64,000 bases of DNA from Polaribacter haliotis (GTDB lineage Bacteria > Bacteroidota > Bacteroidia > Flavobacteriales > Flavobacteriaceae), in NCBI RefSeq assembly GCF_014784055.1, contig NZ_CP061813.1:3544001-3608000 (forward strand), in the 5' to 3' direction. This document shows, in pieces, positions 17,501 through 26,848 of the stretch. The position numbers and the translations under genes were made by a program. The notes beneath the pieces are model-generated. The model did no database searches, was not told the origin of the DNA, and was given only the letters and a program-made list of their open reading frames with translations. How positions within the stretch are numbered: the stretch's first letter is position 1; each line of letters opens with the position of its first letter.

Positions 17501-19097
17501 CTGTTACAATTTCTTCACGAATTCCATCTAAAGGTGGGTTTGTAACTTGTGCAAATAGTTGTTTGAAATAGTTTGAAATTAATTGAGGCCTGTCAGATAA
17601 AACTGCCAAAGGAGTATCAATTCCCATAGAGCCTAAAGCTTCTTTACCAACTTGTGCCATTGGTGTAATTACTTCTTGAATATCTTCAAATGTGTAATTA
17701 AATAAACGCTGACGTGTTTTAATATCAATCGTTTCAATTGGGCAAGTATCGCCAGTATAAGGAACATCTTTTAAATGCAAACGCGTTTTATCTAACCATT
17801 CTTGATAAGGTCTTTCTAAAACAATTTTTGCTTTTATTTCTTCATCTTCAATAATTCTACCTTCATTCATATCTACCAAGAACATTTTTCCTGGCTCTAA
17901 TCTACCGTGTTTTTTTACGTCTTCTGGAGCGATATCAACCACACCAATTTCAGATGACATAATTAATTTTCCGCTTTTTGTAACGGTATATCTTGAGGGT
18001 CTTAAACCATTTCTATCTAATAAAGCACCAATGTAATCTCCATCTGTAAAAGGAACAGAAGCAGGACCATCCCAAGGTTCCATAATACAACTGTTGTATT
18101 CGTAAAAAGCTTTACGCTCCTTAGACATAGTTTTATGTTTTTCCCAAGCTTCAGGAATCATCATCATCATAATTTCTGGTAATGAACGACCTGTGTGTGT
18201 TAATAATTCTACCACCATATCCATTGAAGCAGAATCTGATTTTCCTGGTAAAATAATTGGGAATAATTCTTCGATTTGAGAGCCAAAAACGTCACTTTTC
18301 ATGATTTCTTCACGCACACGCATTCTACTTACGTTTCCACGTAAAGTATTAATTTCTCCATTCTGACACATGTGCCTAAATGGTTGTGCTAGCTCCCAAG
18401 TTGGCATTGTGTTAGTTGAAAAACGTTGGTGAACTAACGCCAAACGTGTTACCAAATCTTTTTCTTGAAGATCTTTATAATAAGGACCAATATCTTCAGG
18501 CATAATAATACCTTTATATATAATGGTTGTTATCGATAAACTTGAAACGTAAAAATAACCGCTTTCAGAAGTTTTAGATTGTCTTATTTTGTGTTCTGCT
18601 ATTTTACGAGCAGCATATAATTTTGCTTTAAAAGTAGCTTCATCTTCACTTTTATTTTTACCAACAAAAATTTGTTCGATATTTGGTTCAGAAGCTAATG
18701 CGATTGGTCCTAATTGGGTAGAGTCTACAGGAACATCTCTCCATCCTAAAATAGAAAGCCCTTGTGCTTTTATTTCGTTTGTAAAAGTAGATTTACAAAA
18801 ATTGTATTGGTTTTTTGCTTTTGGTAAAAAAACCATTCCAACAGCATATTCTCTTTGTTCAGGAAGGTTAAAGTCACAAACTCTTTGGAAGTATTTATGA
18901 GGAATATCTATTAATAAACCAGCTCCATCTCCTGTTTTTCCATCCGAACTAACACCACCTCTATGTTCTAACTTTACTAAAATCTCTAAAGCGTCGTGAA
19001 TAATTTGATTTGTCTTGTCTCCATTTAAATTACAGATGAATCCTGCACCGCAATTTTCGTGTTCAAATTCTGGTAAATATAAGCCCTGTTTCTCCAT
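14586..19097 (-). CDS. gltB: Glutamate synthase large subunit
   Basis: The large GOGAT subunit converts 2-oxoglutarate and glutamine into two glutamates. The amidotransferase nucleophile is Cys16 (ENCGAGF) after a 15-residue propeptide that should be removed. The central FMN domain and the 3Fe-4S cysteines (Cys1121, Cys1127, Cys1132 in [12 protein letters not shown]) are intact. The C-terminal glutamate synthase domain with repeated Gly-rich turns is present. At 1503 residues it is full length. The gene lies upstream of gltD, and ammonium transport genes lie next door on the same strand. I found no clear TAnnTTTG promoter in the 214 bases upstream. Confidence 0.97.
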   Translation of the reverse strand: MEKQGLYLPEFEHENCGAGFICNLNGDKTNQIIHDALEILVKLEHRGGVSSDGKTGDGAGLLIDIPHKYFQRVCDFNLPEQREYAVGMVFLPKAKNQYNFCKSTFTNEIKAQGLSILGWRDVPVDSTQLGPIALASEPNIEQIFVGKNKSEDEATFKAKLYAARKIAEHKIRQSKTSESGYFYVSSLSITTIIYKGIIMPEDIGPYYKDLQEKDLVTRLALVHQRFSTNTMPTWELAQPFRHMCQNGEINTLRGNVSRMRVREEIMKSDVFGSQIEELFPIILPGKSDSASMDMVVELLTHTGRSLPEIMMMMIPEAWEKHKTMSKERKAFYEYNSCIMEPWDGPASVPFTDGDYIGALLDRNGLRPSRYTVTKSGKLIMSSEIGVVDIAPEDVKKHGRLEPGKMFLVDMNEGRIIEDEEIKAKIVLERPYQEWLDKTRLHLKDVPYTGDTCPIETIDIKTRQRLFNYTFEDIQEVITPMAQVGKEALGSMGIDTPLAVLSDRPQLISNYFKQLFAQVTNPPLDGIREEIVTDISLNLGKDRNIFSITERQCRKLNIKNPVISNADLEKIRSIDIESFKATTINILYPKAQGLNGLEDALDNIIIQVEKAIQNKNNIIILSDRGVNQEFAPIPALLACSFVNHQLNRLRKRSFFDIIIESAEPREPHHFATLFGYGASAINPYMVNEIIRAQVKEGFIVDMDEQQAVDNFNKAIGKGILKVMNKIGISTLHSYRGSQIFEIVGFNSQFVEKYFPYTASRIEGIGLYEIEKEIDQRYKQAYPNNQIDKNLSLNIGGDYRWRRNGERHLFNPTTVAKLQQAVRLSDQASYDVYAKTINEQAESLMTIRGLFQFDNLDPIPLDEVEPWTEIVKRFKTGAMSYGSISREAHENLAIAMNRIGGKSNSGEGGEDRKRFQKDINGDSRNSAIKQVASGRFGVTSHYLTNAREIQIKMAQGAKPGEGGQLPGYKVLPWIANARNSTPFVGLISPPPHHDIYSIEDLAQLIYDLKNANREARINVKLVSEVGVGTIAAGVAKAKADVVLIAGYDGGTGASPLTSLKHAGLPWELGLSEAQQTLVMNNLRSRIVVECDGQLKTGRDVAIAALLGAEEFGFATAPLVASGCIMMRKCHLNTCPVGIATQDKELRKNFKGTPEHVINFFYYIAEELRKIMAELGFRTLAEMVGQTHKINANKAIKHYKAKGLDLSSILHRPVGYNHLPVRNTEQQDHNLEDVLDFTILKDSHRALYRKEKMNLSYPIKNTDRTVGAIVSNEISKIYGHLGLPEDTLNINFTGSAGQSFGAFGAHGLTFILDGNTNDYLGKGLSGAKLIIKKPAKADFIAENNIIIGNVCLFGAVDGEAYINGIAGERFAVRNSGARTVVEGVGDHCCEYMTGGKVIVLGKTGRNFAAGMSGGIAYVYDPENKFVNGLCNTETIEFEEISDMDALDLKTTIEKHVLYTDSKKGASLLADWDASLKNFVKVMPTEYKKALERLETEEPMFEELTKA

Positions 19098-19261
19098 ATT
19101 ATAATAAATTATATCTGCTAAATTATATTTTTTATTAAGAAAAACTTAATGTTTTAATGTTTTTAATATAATTTTTATGATGAAACTAAAATTTAACTAC
19201 AAATAGTTAAATTATAATAATTAAACCTTTTTATTTTGAGAAATTGATAATAAACAGAAAA

Positions 19262-19289
19262 ACCTGCAAACTTTTTAAGGTTTGCAGGT
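19262..19289 (-). terminator. Terminator downstream of amtB
   Basis: ACCTGCAAAC and GTTTGCAGGT form a perfect 10-bp stem. On the minus strand it follows the amtB stop by 22 bases and is trailed by TTTTTCTG. It separates the ammonium operon from gltB. Confidence 0.8.
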
Positions 19290-19311
19290 GAAATATTCTT
19301 TTTTGTAATTT

Positions 19312-20538
19312 TTAGTGTTCGTTTAAACGGAAATCTGGATAAGCATCCATACCATGTTCATGAGCATCTAAACCTTCTAATTCTTCTTTTTCACTAACAC
19401 GTATTCCCACTGTTTTCTTCAATGTAAATATAATAATAAATGAAGAAACAATACAGAAGCCAGCATAACAAGCAACTCCAATTAATTGTGTTAAGAAATT
19501 GTGTTCTGGGTTTGTAGAGAAAATACCTACAGCTAACGTACCCCAAATACCACAAATTAAGTGAACTGCAATTGCACCAACTGGGTCGTCTAATTTAATA
19601 GCGTCAACAAAGCTTACAGCAAAAACAATTAATGCACCAGCTATTGCTCCAATAATAATTGCACTTTCTGGAGTCATAACATCTGCACCAGCAGTAATAC
19701 CAACTAAACCACCTAAAATACCATTTAAAAACATAGTTAAATCTAAGTTTTTATATTTTATGAAAGATACAATAGCTGCAACAACCCCACCAGCAGCAGC
19801 AGCTAAACAGGTAGTAACTAAAGTTAAAGAAGTTAATTCTGGGTCTGCAGATAAAACTGAACCACCATTAAAACCAAACCATCCTAGCCAAAGAATTAAA
19901 ACTCCTGCAGTTGCTATTGGAATATTGTGTCCTGGTATTGCTTGTGGTTTTCCGTTCTTGAATTTTCCAATACGTGAACCTAATAAATATACTGCAACTA
20001 AAGCAGCCCATCCACCAACAGAGTGTACTAACGTTGAACCAGCAAAGTCATAGAATCCCATTTGGTCTAAGAAACCTCCACCCCATTTCCAAGAACCTGC
20101 AATTGGGTAAACTAAACCAACATATATTAATGTAAAAATCATAAAAGGTCCAATTTTCATTCTTTCAGCTACTGCACCAGAAACTATTGTTGCAGCTGTA
20201 GCAGCAAACATTCCTTGAAACAAGAAGTCTGTCCACCAAGTGTAGCCACCATCTGCATATTCTGGTGTCATTCCGTTTTCTGGAGGAGCAATACCAAAGC
20301 CAGCGAAATCAATAATTCCAGCAGATCCTTCTGCAAAACCAGGGTACATTAAATTAAAACCAACTAAATAGTATAGTAATAAACCAGAAGTTATTATAAA
20401 TATGTTTTTAAATAAGATATTAATAGTATTTTTTTGTCTTGTTAAACCAATTTCTAAAAATGCAAAACCAGTATGCATAAAGAAAACTAGTGCAGTACAG
20501 ATCATCATCCATACATTATTTGTTGTAAGTAATTCCAT
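19312..20538 (-). CDS. amtB: Ammonium transporter AmtB
   Basis: This is an inner-membrane ammonium channel of 408 residues with about 11 hydrophobic segments. The first segment carries the family pattern FAFLEIGLTRQKN. The two pore histidines are seen in STLVHSVGGW and AVHLICGIWG. The C-terminal cytoplasmic tail is short (EGLDAHEHGM), as needed for PII docking. It lies six bases downstream of a PII gene, the usual glnK-amtB pairing. Together with gltBD, GDH-like and porin genes it forms a local nitrogen cluster. Confidence 0.96.
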   Translation of the reverse strand: MELLTTNNVWMMICTALVFFMHTGFAFLEIGLTRQKNTINILFKNIFIITSGLLLYYLVGFNLMYPGFAEGSAGIIDFAGFGIAPPENGMTPEYADGGYTWWTDFLFQGMFAATAATIVSGAVAERMKIGPFMIFTLIYVGLVYPIAGSWKWGGGFLDQMGFYDFAGSTLVHSVGGWAALVAVYLLGSRIGKFKNGKPQAIPGHNIPIATAGVLILWLGWFGFNGGSVLSADPELTSLTLVTTCLAAAAGGVVAAIVSFIKYKNLDLTMFLNGILGGLVGITAGADVMTPESAIIIGAIAGALIVFAVSFVDAIKLDDPVGAIAVHLICGIWGTLAVGIFSTNPEHNFLTQLIGVACYAGFCIVSSFIIIFTLKKTVGIRVSEKEELEGLDAHEHGMDAYPDFRLNEH

Positions 20539-20544
20539 ATTGTT

Positions 20545-20895
20545 TTATTTTGATATTTTCTTTAAAGTTTCACCCCCTTTTTCTCCGGTTCTAATTCTGT
20601 ATGCTTCGTTAATGTCAGATACAAAAATTTTACCATCACCAACTTCTCCAGTAGCTGCAGATTTTAGCAAAGCGTTTATGGTAATTTGTTCAAAATCATC
20701 ATTAACTACTATAGATAAATGTCTTCTTTGAATATCGCTAGTACTATAGCTAATTCCTCTGTAGACATGACCTTCTTTTTCATTCCCTAAACCTGTAACA
20801 TCCCAATAAGAGAAGAAGTTTACATCTACGTCATGTAATGCCTCTTTTACGGCTGAAAATTTTGATTTTCTTATAATTGCTTCTATTTTTTTCAT
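20545..20895 (-). CDS. glnB: Nitrogen regulatory protein PII
   Basis: This is a trimeric 2-oxoglutarate/ATP sensor that blocks AmtB or controls nitrogen enzymes. The protein has 116 residues. The T loop contains the tyrosine at position 50 (YRGISY) equivalent to the uridylylated Tyr51. The Walker-like B loop TGEVGDGKIFV is conserved. Sequence in the T loop after the tyrosine (STSDIQRRH) differs from proteobacterial PII, so the modification state is uncertain. It is encoded directly before amtB; glnK would be an equally good name. Confidence 0.93.
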   Translation of the reverse strand: MKKIEAIIRKSKFSAVKEALHDVDVNFFSYWDVTGLGNEKEGHVYRGISYSTSDIQRRHLSIVVNDDFEQITINALLKSAATGEVGDGKIFVSDINEAYRIRTGEKGGETLKKISK

Positions 20896-20923
20896 TAGTA
20901 ATAAATTTTAGTTAGTTAATTTT

Positions 20924-21913
20924 TTAGAAAGAATAAACTGCTGCAAATGTTACTCCAGTCATACTGTCTTGAGCAGGTAATCCAGGAATAATCATATCGT
21001 CTGAAGAGTCGTATCTAATTTCAGGAATAAAATTTAAGCTTTCTGTTAGGGTGATGTTTCCAGATAAAGTAAATGCAGTTACACTTGCGTCTCCAGTTGC
21101 AGATGTTGTTTGATAATATTCCGGTCTTAGTCCTAAAGAAAATTTTTCGCTGAAAGAGTTCTGTAGATACAAAGCTACACCTTGGTAACCAGCATCTGCA
21201 TCGCTAGAATTAGAATATGCCGCATTAATTCCTAAGAAAAATGAGTCTGATAAATCAAAACCACCTGTATAATCTAAATATAACACGTCGTTAAATCCGA
21301 ATCCGTCAGCACCATAAGCAAGATTAAAATACTGTCCTTTATAACCTGTCTGAAAACCTAATTGATAATTTGTGCTCGGGTTTGCACCAGCAGTTATTCC
21401 ATGAGGATTTGTAACTGCTAGCATAAAAGATAAATCTTCTGAAGCTGCATAATCCATTTTTAAACCAGTATGAGAAAAAGGTCCTGCATTAAATAGGTAA
21501 GATACAGAATAGTTAAAGTTTCCAGCTGGAGAAATAACTTCATATCCATAAAACGTATTAAATTGTCCTAGTGTAAAAGTTATTTTTTCTGACGCTTTGT
21601 AATATACGTACAATTGATTGATTGCTCCTTCATATGCGTTTGCTGCATTTGCTCTTGGTCCGTAAGCTAAATCAGCTACAACTCCTGCTTTTCCTTTTTC
21701 GTAAGAAAAAATAGTGTTTGCCATTCCTAAACCAAATCCGTTTGCTGCTCCACTTCCTCCATATAATACACCTACACTTCCTAAAGAGTTGTCTTTAAGG
21801 TTACTTGTGTAGTAAGTATCTACTGTTCCACTAACTGTAAATGTCCCTTTTTCTTCTTGTGCAGTTGCTGTTAAGCTTGTTGCTACTAATAAAGTTAAAA
21901 TGATTTTTTTCAT
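20924..21913 (-). CDS. Outer-membrane porin-like beta-barrel (OmpL/BBP2 type)
   Basis: The gene encodes 329 residues with a signal peptide (cleavage near TATAQ) and many alternating amphipathic strands ending in an aromatic residue (AAVYSF), the mark of a beta-barrel. The layout fits the beta-barrel porin-2 (OmpL-like) family. It is the first gene of the porin-PII-amtB operon, 28 bases ahead of glnB, and sits behind a strong promoter. It may let ammonium or another small nitrogen compound cross the outer membrane; that role rests on context only. Confidence 0.8.
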   Translation of the reverse strand: MKKIILTLLVATSLTATAQEEKGTFTVSGTVDTYYTSNLKDNSLGSVGVLYGGSGAANGFGLGMANTIFSYEKGKAGVVADLAYGPRANAANAYEGAINQLYVYYKASEKITFTLGQFNTFYGYEVISPAGNFNYSVSYLFNAGPFSHTGLKMDYAASEDLSFMLAVTNPHGITAGANPSTNYQLGFQTGYKGQYFNLAYGADGFGFNDVLYLDYTGGFDLSDSFFLGINAAYSNSSDADAGYQGVALYLQNSFSEKFSLGLRPEYYQTTSATGDASVTAFTLSGNITLTESLNFIPEIRYDSSDDMIIPGLPAQDSMTGVTFAAVYSF

Positions 21914-21957
21914 GATAATCGTTCTTTTAGTTGTTTTTTTAGTTTTATTGAACGGGT

Positions 21958-21987
21958 CAAATGTAGATATTAAATTTATATAAACAA
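21958..21987 (-). promoter_or_regulatory. Bacteroidota-type promoter of the porin-PII-amtB operon
   Basis: On the minus strand TTG is followed after 19 bases by TACATTTG (21958-21965), a full TAnnTTTG box. Transcription should start near 21951, about 38 bases before the porin ATG. Confidence 0.75.
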
Positions 21988-22145
21988 GGGGGTGTAATTC
22001 TTAAAACACGTTAATTTTTGATGATACCCTCAAAAAAAGAGGGGTAAAATTGAAAATAATATATTTTTTGTTTTTTGAAGTACTCGAAAAAGGAGGTTTC
22101 AAAATTTAAGACTGGTAATTTTGTGATATCAATAAAAATGCACTT

Positions 22146-22178
22146 TTTGAAAAAAAAGTTCATTTTGTTGTATTTTTG
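22146..22178 (+). promoter_or_regulatory. Promoter for a leaderless truA-like transcript
   Basis: TTTG (22146-22149) and TATTTTTG (22171-22178) are 21 bases apart. The ATG of the TruA-like gene begins five bases after the second box, so the start of transcription and the start codon must almost coincide. Confidence 0.55.
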
Positions 22179-22182
22179 AAGT

Positions 22183-22965
22183 ATGAGATACCCATTTTCT
22201 TACATTATTAAGCTTCAGTTTCTTGGATTTAGATTTTCTGGTTGGCAAAAACAGACAAATGCGAAGACTTTGCATGATATGGTTGATAAAACCATTTCTT
22301 TTGTAATTGAAAAAGGGACTTATAAAACAATAGGTGTTGGTAGAACAGATGCGAAAGTATCTGCAAATTCTTATTATTTACAGCTTTTTACAGTTGATGA
22401 AATTGAAAAATGTGAATTTTTAAGTTCTTTAAATTCAAACTTTTCTGCTGATTTTAGAGCGCTTTCTATAAATAAAGTTGAAAGAAATTACAATATTATT
22501 AATGCTCCTAAAGTAAAGGAGTATCATTATTACTTTGCTTTTGGTGAGAAAAGTCACCCTTTTTCTGCGCCTTTCATGGTTTCTTTAGAAGAAGATTTAG
22601 ATATTGAAACCATGCAAAAAGCTGCAAAACTCTTTGAGGGAGAGCATTATTTTCATAAATATTGTACAAAACCATCAGAAAACACAATTCTTAAAAGAAC
22701 GATTGATTCTTGCGAAATTGTAAAAAATGATATTTTAACGGCTAATTTCTTTCCTGAAAAAAGTTATGTTTTAAAAGTAAAGGGAAAAGGATTTTTAAGA
22801 TATCAGATTCGTTTAATGATGGCTACTTTTTTTGAAGTTGGAAAAGGAAATCTCGATTTAAACTTTATTGAAGCTTCTTTAAAAGAAGATAATGATAGAA
22901 TGTTTATGCGAAATATTGCACCTTCTTCTGGTTTGCAATTATTTGACATCGAATTAGAAGATTAG
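22183..22965 (+). CDS. TruA-family tRNA pseudouridine synthase
   Basis: This enzyme converts uridines, typically at tRNA positions 38-40, to pseudouridine. The catalytic aspartate is Asp56 in GRTDAKVSA. Family members usually have GRTDAGVHA, so Lys and Ser replace the usual Gly and His. The YHYYFAF motif (about 113-119) and the C-terminal GKGFLRYQIRLM block support the fold. At 260 residues it is close to the usual length. The altered catalytic loop suggests a flavobacterial paralogue rather than the main TruA, so the symbol is left empty. The ATG at 22183 is fixed by the promoter just upstream. Confidence 0.82.
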   Translation: MRYPFSYIIKLQFLGFRFSGWQKQTNAKTLHDMVDKTISFVIEKGTYKTIGVGRTDAKVSANSYYLQLFTVDEIEKCEFLSSLNSNFSADFRALSINKVERNYNIINAPKVKEYHYYFAFGEKSHPFSAPFMVSLEEDLDIETMQKAAKLFEGEHYFHKYCTKPSENTILKRTIDSCEIVKNDILTANFFPEKSYVLKVKGKGFLRYQIRLMMATFFEVGKGNLDLNFIEASLKEDNDRMFMRNIAPSSGLQLFDIELED

Positions 22966-22980
22966 CTAATAGATAAGCCT

Positions 22981-23067
22981 GCGCAAAGGATTGTAGCAAT
23001 TGTTTGAGCTCTTTTTTGTTTTTCACAAAAAAAGCGAGTGCGAAAAGCCTGACCTGAAAGGTTGCGC
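22981..23067 (+). repeat. Structured intergenic repeat, copy A
   Basis: The ends GCGCAA (22981-22986) and TTGCGC (23062-23067) are complementary. The centre contains a second hairpin, GCTCTTTTTTG against CAAAAAAAGCGAG (23008-23038). The core is nearly identical to the reverse complement of copy B at 29,576-29,668. It lies between two convergent genes. Confidence 0.75.
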
Positions 23068-23074
23068 CCAAAAG

Positions 23075-23105
23075 AAAAATCCACCTTTTAAAAAGATGGA
23101 TTTTT
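23075..23105. terminator. Bidirectional terminator between truA-like and acyl-CoA dehydrogenase genes
   Basis: AAAAATCCACCTTTT pairs with AAAAGATGGATTTTT except for one C-A mismatch. A-rich and T-rich flanks allow use from both sides. Confidence 0.75.
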
Positions 23106-23128
23106 ATACTTTATATATAATGAGTAAT

Positions 23129-24271
23129 TTATCCTTTGATAACGCCTCTCGAAATTACGATTTTTTGAATTTCTGAAGTTCCTTCGTAAATCTGTGTAAT
23201 TTTTGCATCTCGCATTAAACGTTCTACATGATATTCTTTTACGAAACCATTTCCACCATGAATTTGCACAGCTTCTACAGTTTGTTCCATGGCAACTTTA
23301 GATGCGTATAATTTTGCCATAGCAGAAGACATATCGTAATTATTACCTTGGTCTTTGTCCCAGGCAGCTTTCATTACTAACATTCTTGCAGCTTCAATTT
23401 CTGTGTACATGTCTGCCAATTTAAAAGCAATTGCTTGATGATTACAAATTTCTGTACCAAAAGCTTTACGTTCTTTTGAGTATTTTAAAGCCAACTCATA
23501 ACCTCCAGCAGCGATTCCTAAAGCTTGTGCAGCAATACCAATTCTACCACCAGAAAGTGTTTTCATTGCGAATTTAAAACCAAATCCATCTTCGCCAATT
23601 CTATTTTCTTTAGGCACTTTTACATCATTAAATTGTAAAGTGTGTGTGTCTGAACCACGAATTCCTAATTTGTCTTCTTTTGGGCCAACATGAAAACCTT
23701 CTGTTCCTTTTTCAACTATAAAAGCATTTATTCCTCTGTGTCCTTTTGCTCTATCTGTTTGCGCAATTACTAAATAAACATCTGCTCTTCCACCACTTGT
23801 AATCCAGTTTTTTGTTCCGTTAATTACATAATGATCGCCTTTGTCTTCTGCAGTTGTTGCTTGCGAAGTTGCGTCTGAACCAGCTTCTGGCTCACTTAAA
23901 CAAAATGCACCCACAAATTCTCCTGTTGCTAATTTTGTTAAATATTTTTGTTTTTGTTCTTCGGAAGCGTAAGCTTCTAATCCGTAACAAACCAATGAAT
24001 TGTTTACAGAAACAATTACTGAAGCAGAAGCATCTATTTTAGAAAGTTCTTCCATTATTAATACATAAGAAATGGCATCCATTCCACTTCCTCCGTATTT
24101 TGGATCTACCATAATTCCCATAAAACCTAAATCGCCCATTTTTTTGACCAATTCATTTGGAAATTCTTGCTTGTTATCTCTTTCAATAACTCCTGGTAAT
24201 AATTCTGTTTGTGCAAAATCTCTTGCAGCATCGCGAATCATTATGTGTTCTTCTGTTAAACTAAAATCCAT
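23129..24271 (-). CDS. Acyl-CoA dehydrogenase
   Basis: This FAD enzyme introduces the alpha-beta double bond into acyl-CoA. At 380 residues it has the size of short-chain or butyryl-CoA dehydrogenases. CLSEPEAGSDA and the VYLVIAQTD region form the FAD pocket. The catalytic base is Glu363 in YEGTSEIQ. The start is placed at the ATG at 24271 (MDFSLTEEH), which matches the family N-terminus; the frame continues 22 codons upstream without similarity. A TTG-N20-TATCTTTA promoter-like pair on the minus strand (24307-24337) also favours this start. Substrate chain length cannot be read from the sequence. Confidence 0.93.
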   Translation of the reverse strand: MDFSLTEEHIMIRDAARDFAQTELLPGVIERDNKQEFPNELVKKMGDLGFMGIMVDPKYGGSGMDAISYVLIMEELSKIDASASVIVSVNNSLVCYGLEAYASEEQKQKYLTKLATGEFVGAFCLSEPEAGSDATSQATTAEDKGDHYVINGTKNWITSGGRADVYLVIAQTDRAKGHRGINAFIVEKGTEGFHVGPKEDKLGIRGSDTHTLQFNDVKVPKENRIGEDGFGFKFAMKTLSGGRIGIAAQALGIAAGGYELALKYSKERKAFGTEICNHQAIAFKLADMYTEIEAARMLVMKAAWDKDQGNNYDMSSAMAKLYASKVAMEQTVEAVQIHGGNGFVKEYHVERLMRDAKITQIYEGTSEIQKIVISRGVIKG

Positions 24272-24361
24272 TGTATATATATTGTTATATTCGTAATTTA
24301 AGAGTGTAAAGATATCGATTTCGTAACATATTTTCAATAGACTTTTATTATTTTTACAGAT

Positions 24362-25420
24362 ATGAATAAAAAAGAAGTTTTTTCAATAGGAGTAATGTCT
24401 GGAACGTCATTGGATGGTGTAGATTTGGTCTATGTGAAGTTTGAAAAAGGCAATTACAGCGATTTTGAGATTTTACAGGCGACAACAATTCCATATTCGT
24501 TAGAATGGAAGCAATTTTTGCAAAATGCAATACATTCTTCAGAAAAAGAATTAGAAGATTTAGATGTTGTTTATGGAAAATATTTAGGGGGAATTATAAA
24601 TAATTTCGTTTCTAATTTTAAAATTGAAAATATAGATTTTATTGCTTCTCATGGGCATACAATTTTGCATCAACCAGAAAAAGGAATCACATTACAGGTT
24701 GGTTCTGGTAAAGAAATTGCAAAAATTACAAAACAAAAAGTAGTTTGCGATTTTAGAACACAAGATGTGAAATTAGGTGGACAAGGAGCACCATTAGTTC
24801 CTATAGGAGATGAGTTATTATTTTCTGAATATGATTATTGCTTAAACCTTGGAGGTTTTGCAAATATCTCTTACAAACAAGATGATAAAAGAATTGCTTT
24901 CGATATTTGTCCTGTTAATATTGTGTTGAATAAATACGCACAAAAATTAGGTTTTGACTATGATGATAAAGGAAAAATAGCATCTAATGGAACTTTTTTA
25001 ATGCAATTAGAAGCAGATTTAAGGATGTTGGAATTTTACAAAGAAAAACCACCAAAGTCTTTAGGGTTGGAATGGGTTCAAAAAGAAATTTTTCCAAGAT
25101 TAGAATCATCTACAAGAAAACCAGAAGATTTATTAAGAACATTTACAGATCACATTGCTTGGGCTATCGCAAAAGTGATTACAAAAGATGCTAAAGTTTT
25201 GGTTACTGGAGGTGGCGCTTTTAATGAATATTTAATATCAAAAATAAAACAAATGAAAAAGGCAGAATTAATTGTGCCTTCAAAACAAATAATAAACTTT
25301 AAAGAAGCTTTAATTTTTGCTTTTTTGGGATTGTTAAAGATTGATAATCAGGTTAATTGTTTAAAGTCGGTAACTGGAGCTGAAAAAGATCATTCATCAG
25401 GTGTAATTTTTACACCATAG
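24362..25420 (+). CDS. anmK: Anhydro-N-acetylmuramic acid kinase
   Basis: AnmK cleaves the anhydro ring and phosphorylates anhydro-MurNAc to MurNAc-6-phosphate in cell-wall recycling. The phosphate-binding start (GVMSGTSLDGVD) is textbook. CDFRTQDVKLGGQGAPLVPI carries the family's substrate and catalytic residues, and VTGGGAFN forms the ATP adenosine loop. At 352 residues it is full length. It is divergent from the acyl-CoA dehydrogenase with a 90-base spacer. No other recycling gene is next to it. Confidence 0.95.
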   Translation: MNKKEVFSIGVMSGTSLDGVDLVYVKFEKGNYSDFEILQATTIPYSLEWKQFLQNAIHSSEKELEDLDVVYGKYLGGIINNFVSNFKIENIDFIASHGHTILHQPEKGITLQVGSGKEIAKITKQKVVCDFRTQDVKLGGQGAPLVPIGDELLFSEYDYCLNLGGFANISYKQDDKRIAFDICPVNIVLNKYAQKLGFDYDDKGKIASNGTFLMQLEADLRMLEFYKEKPPKSLGLEWVQKEIFPRLESSTRKPEDLLRTFTDHIAWAIAKVITKDAKVLVTGGGAFNEYLISKIKQMKKAELIVPSKQIINFKEALIFAFLGLLKIDNQVNCLKSVTGAEKDHSSGVIFTP

Positions 25421-25459
25421 TTTTTAGTTTAAAAAATTTATAAAATCATTTTTTTACAT

Positions 25460-25467
25460 TAAGTTTG
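25460..25467 (+). promoter_or_regulatory. Candidate -7 box upstream of the amino-acid dehydrogenase
   Basis: TAAGTTTG fits TAnnTTTG. No clear TTTG lies 19-20 bases upstream, so the assignment is tentative. It would give a leader of about 125 bases. Confidence 0.35.
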
Positions 25468-25601
25468 TAAGTAGTAGTTTAATAATAATCAAAATAAATT
25501 TTTAAAATGAATCAACTTTAACTTCTCTAATATTAAAATTAAGTAGAAAATTGCTGAAAAAAGTATTATTGAAATTAAGTTGAAAACATCAAAATTTAAA
25601 A

Positions 25602-26834
25602 ATGAAAGAATTATTAAAAAGATACGAAAATAAACAACCAGAAATCGTTTTTCATTGGAAAGACCAAGAAACAGATGCAGAAGGTTGGACAGTTATAAAC
25701 TCATTAAGAGGTGGTGCTGCAGGTGGTGGAACAAGAATGAGGAAAGGTTTAGACCAAAACGAAGTAATGTCTTTGGCCAAAACAATGGAAGTGAAATTTA
25801 CAGTTTCTGGACCAGCAATTGGTGGTGCAAAATCGGGTATTAATTTCGATCCAAATGATCCAAGAAAAAGAGGTGTTTTAGAACGTTGGTATAAAGCTGT
25901 TACTCCGCTTTTAAAACATTATTATGGAACTGGAGGAGATTTGAATGTAGATGCAGATAAAGATGTAATTCCAATTACAGAAGATTGTGGTGTTTGGCAT
26001 CCGCAAGAAGGAATTTTTAACGGACATTTTAAACCAACAGAAGCAGATAAAATTAATAGAATTGGTCAATTACGTTTAGGAGTTATTAAAGTAATTGAAG
26101 ACAAACAATATTCGCCAGATTTATCTAGAAAATATACAGTTGCAGATATGTTAACTGGTTATGGAGTGGCAGAAGCTGTAAAACATTATTATGATATTTA
26201 TGGTGGTAGAATAGAAGGAAAACGTGCAATTGTGCAAGGTTTTGGAAATGTAGGTTCTGCAGCAGCTTATTATTTAACGCAGTTAGGCGCAAAAGTTGTT
26301 GGAATAATAGATAGACAAGGTGGAGTAATTAATGAGAAAGGTTTCACTAAAAATGAGATGACAGAATTATTTTTATCGAAAGATGGAAACCAGTTGTCAA
26401 CAAAAAATATGATTCCTTTTGAAGAAATAAATGAGAGGATTTGGAGTTTGCCCGCAGAAATTTTTGTTCCTGCTGCAGCTTCAAGATTGGTTTCTCAAAA
26501 TCAGGTGCAACAAATGATTGATACTGGATTGGAAGTAATTTCTCCAGGAGCAAATGTGCCTTTTGCAGATAAAGAAATTTTCTTTGGGCCAATTATGGAA
26601 TATACAGATAGTCATTTAAGTTTGTTACCAGATTTTATATCTAACTGTGGAATTGCCAGAGTTTTTGCATATTTAATGGAAGCAAGAGTAACATTACCAA
26701 TGCAAGACAAAGCAATTTTTGATGATACATCGAATATCATTAAAAAAGCATTGCAAAAGACATTCGCCAAAAGTGCATCAAAAACAAATATATGCTCAAC
26801 AGCATTCGAAATAGCATTAAAACAATTAATATAA
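25602..26834 (+). CDS. Glu/Leu/Phe/Val-family amino-acid dehydrogenase
   Basis: This is a reversible NAD(P)-dependent oxidative deaminase of an amino acid. The catalytic lysine is Lys77 in GPAIGGAKSGI. The conserved Asp follows in GGDLNVDAD. The nucleotide-binding loop is GFGNVGS, near residue 205. The length (410) fits glutamate or leucine dehydrogenases, and the substrate cannot be fixed from sequence alone. It is followed 14 bases later by nhaD. It adds an ammonium-linked activity near the GOGAT and Amt genes, though it is on the opposite strand. Confidence 0.9.
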   Translation: MKELLKRYENKQPEIVFHWKDQETDAEGWTVINSLRGGAAGGGTRMRKGLDQNEVMSLAKTMEVKFTVSGPAIGGAKSGINFDPNDPRKRGVLERWYKAVTPLLKHYYGTGGDLNVDADKDVIPITEDCGVWHPQEGIFNGHFKPTEADKINRIGQLRLGVIKVIEDKQYSPDLSRKYTVADMLTGYGVAEAVKHYYDIYGGRIEGKRAIVQGFGNVGSAAAYYLTQLGAKVVGIIDRQGGVINEKGFTKNEMTELFLSKDGNQLSTKNMIPFEEINERIWSLPAEIFVPAAASRLVSQNQVQQMIDTGLEVISPGANVPFADKEIFFGPIMEYTDSHLSLLPDFISNCGIARVFAYLMEARVTLPMQDKAIFDDTSNIIKKALQKTFAKSASKTNICSTAFEIALKQLI

Positions 26835-26848
26835 ACTAAATTAAAAGT

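Noticed and set aside
14543..18900. Several long open frames on the plus strand opposite gltB and gltD
   Set aside because: They are Leu/Gln/His/Phe-rich antisense translations of AT-rich coding DNA. The minus-strand gltB and gltD frames carry complete catalytic motifs.
24272..24337. Extended N-terminus of the acyl-CoA dehydrogenase
   Set aside because: The additional 22 residues do not resemble the family N-terminus and overlap promoter-like sequence; MDFSLTEEH at 24271 does match.
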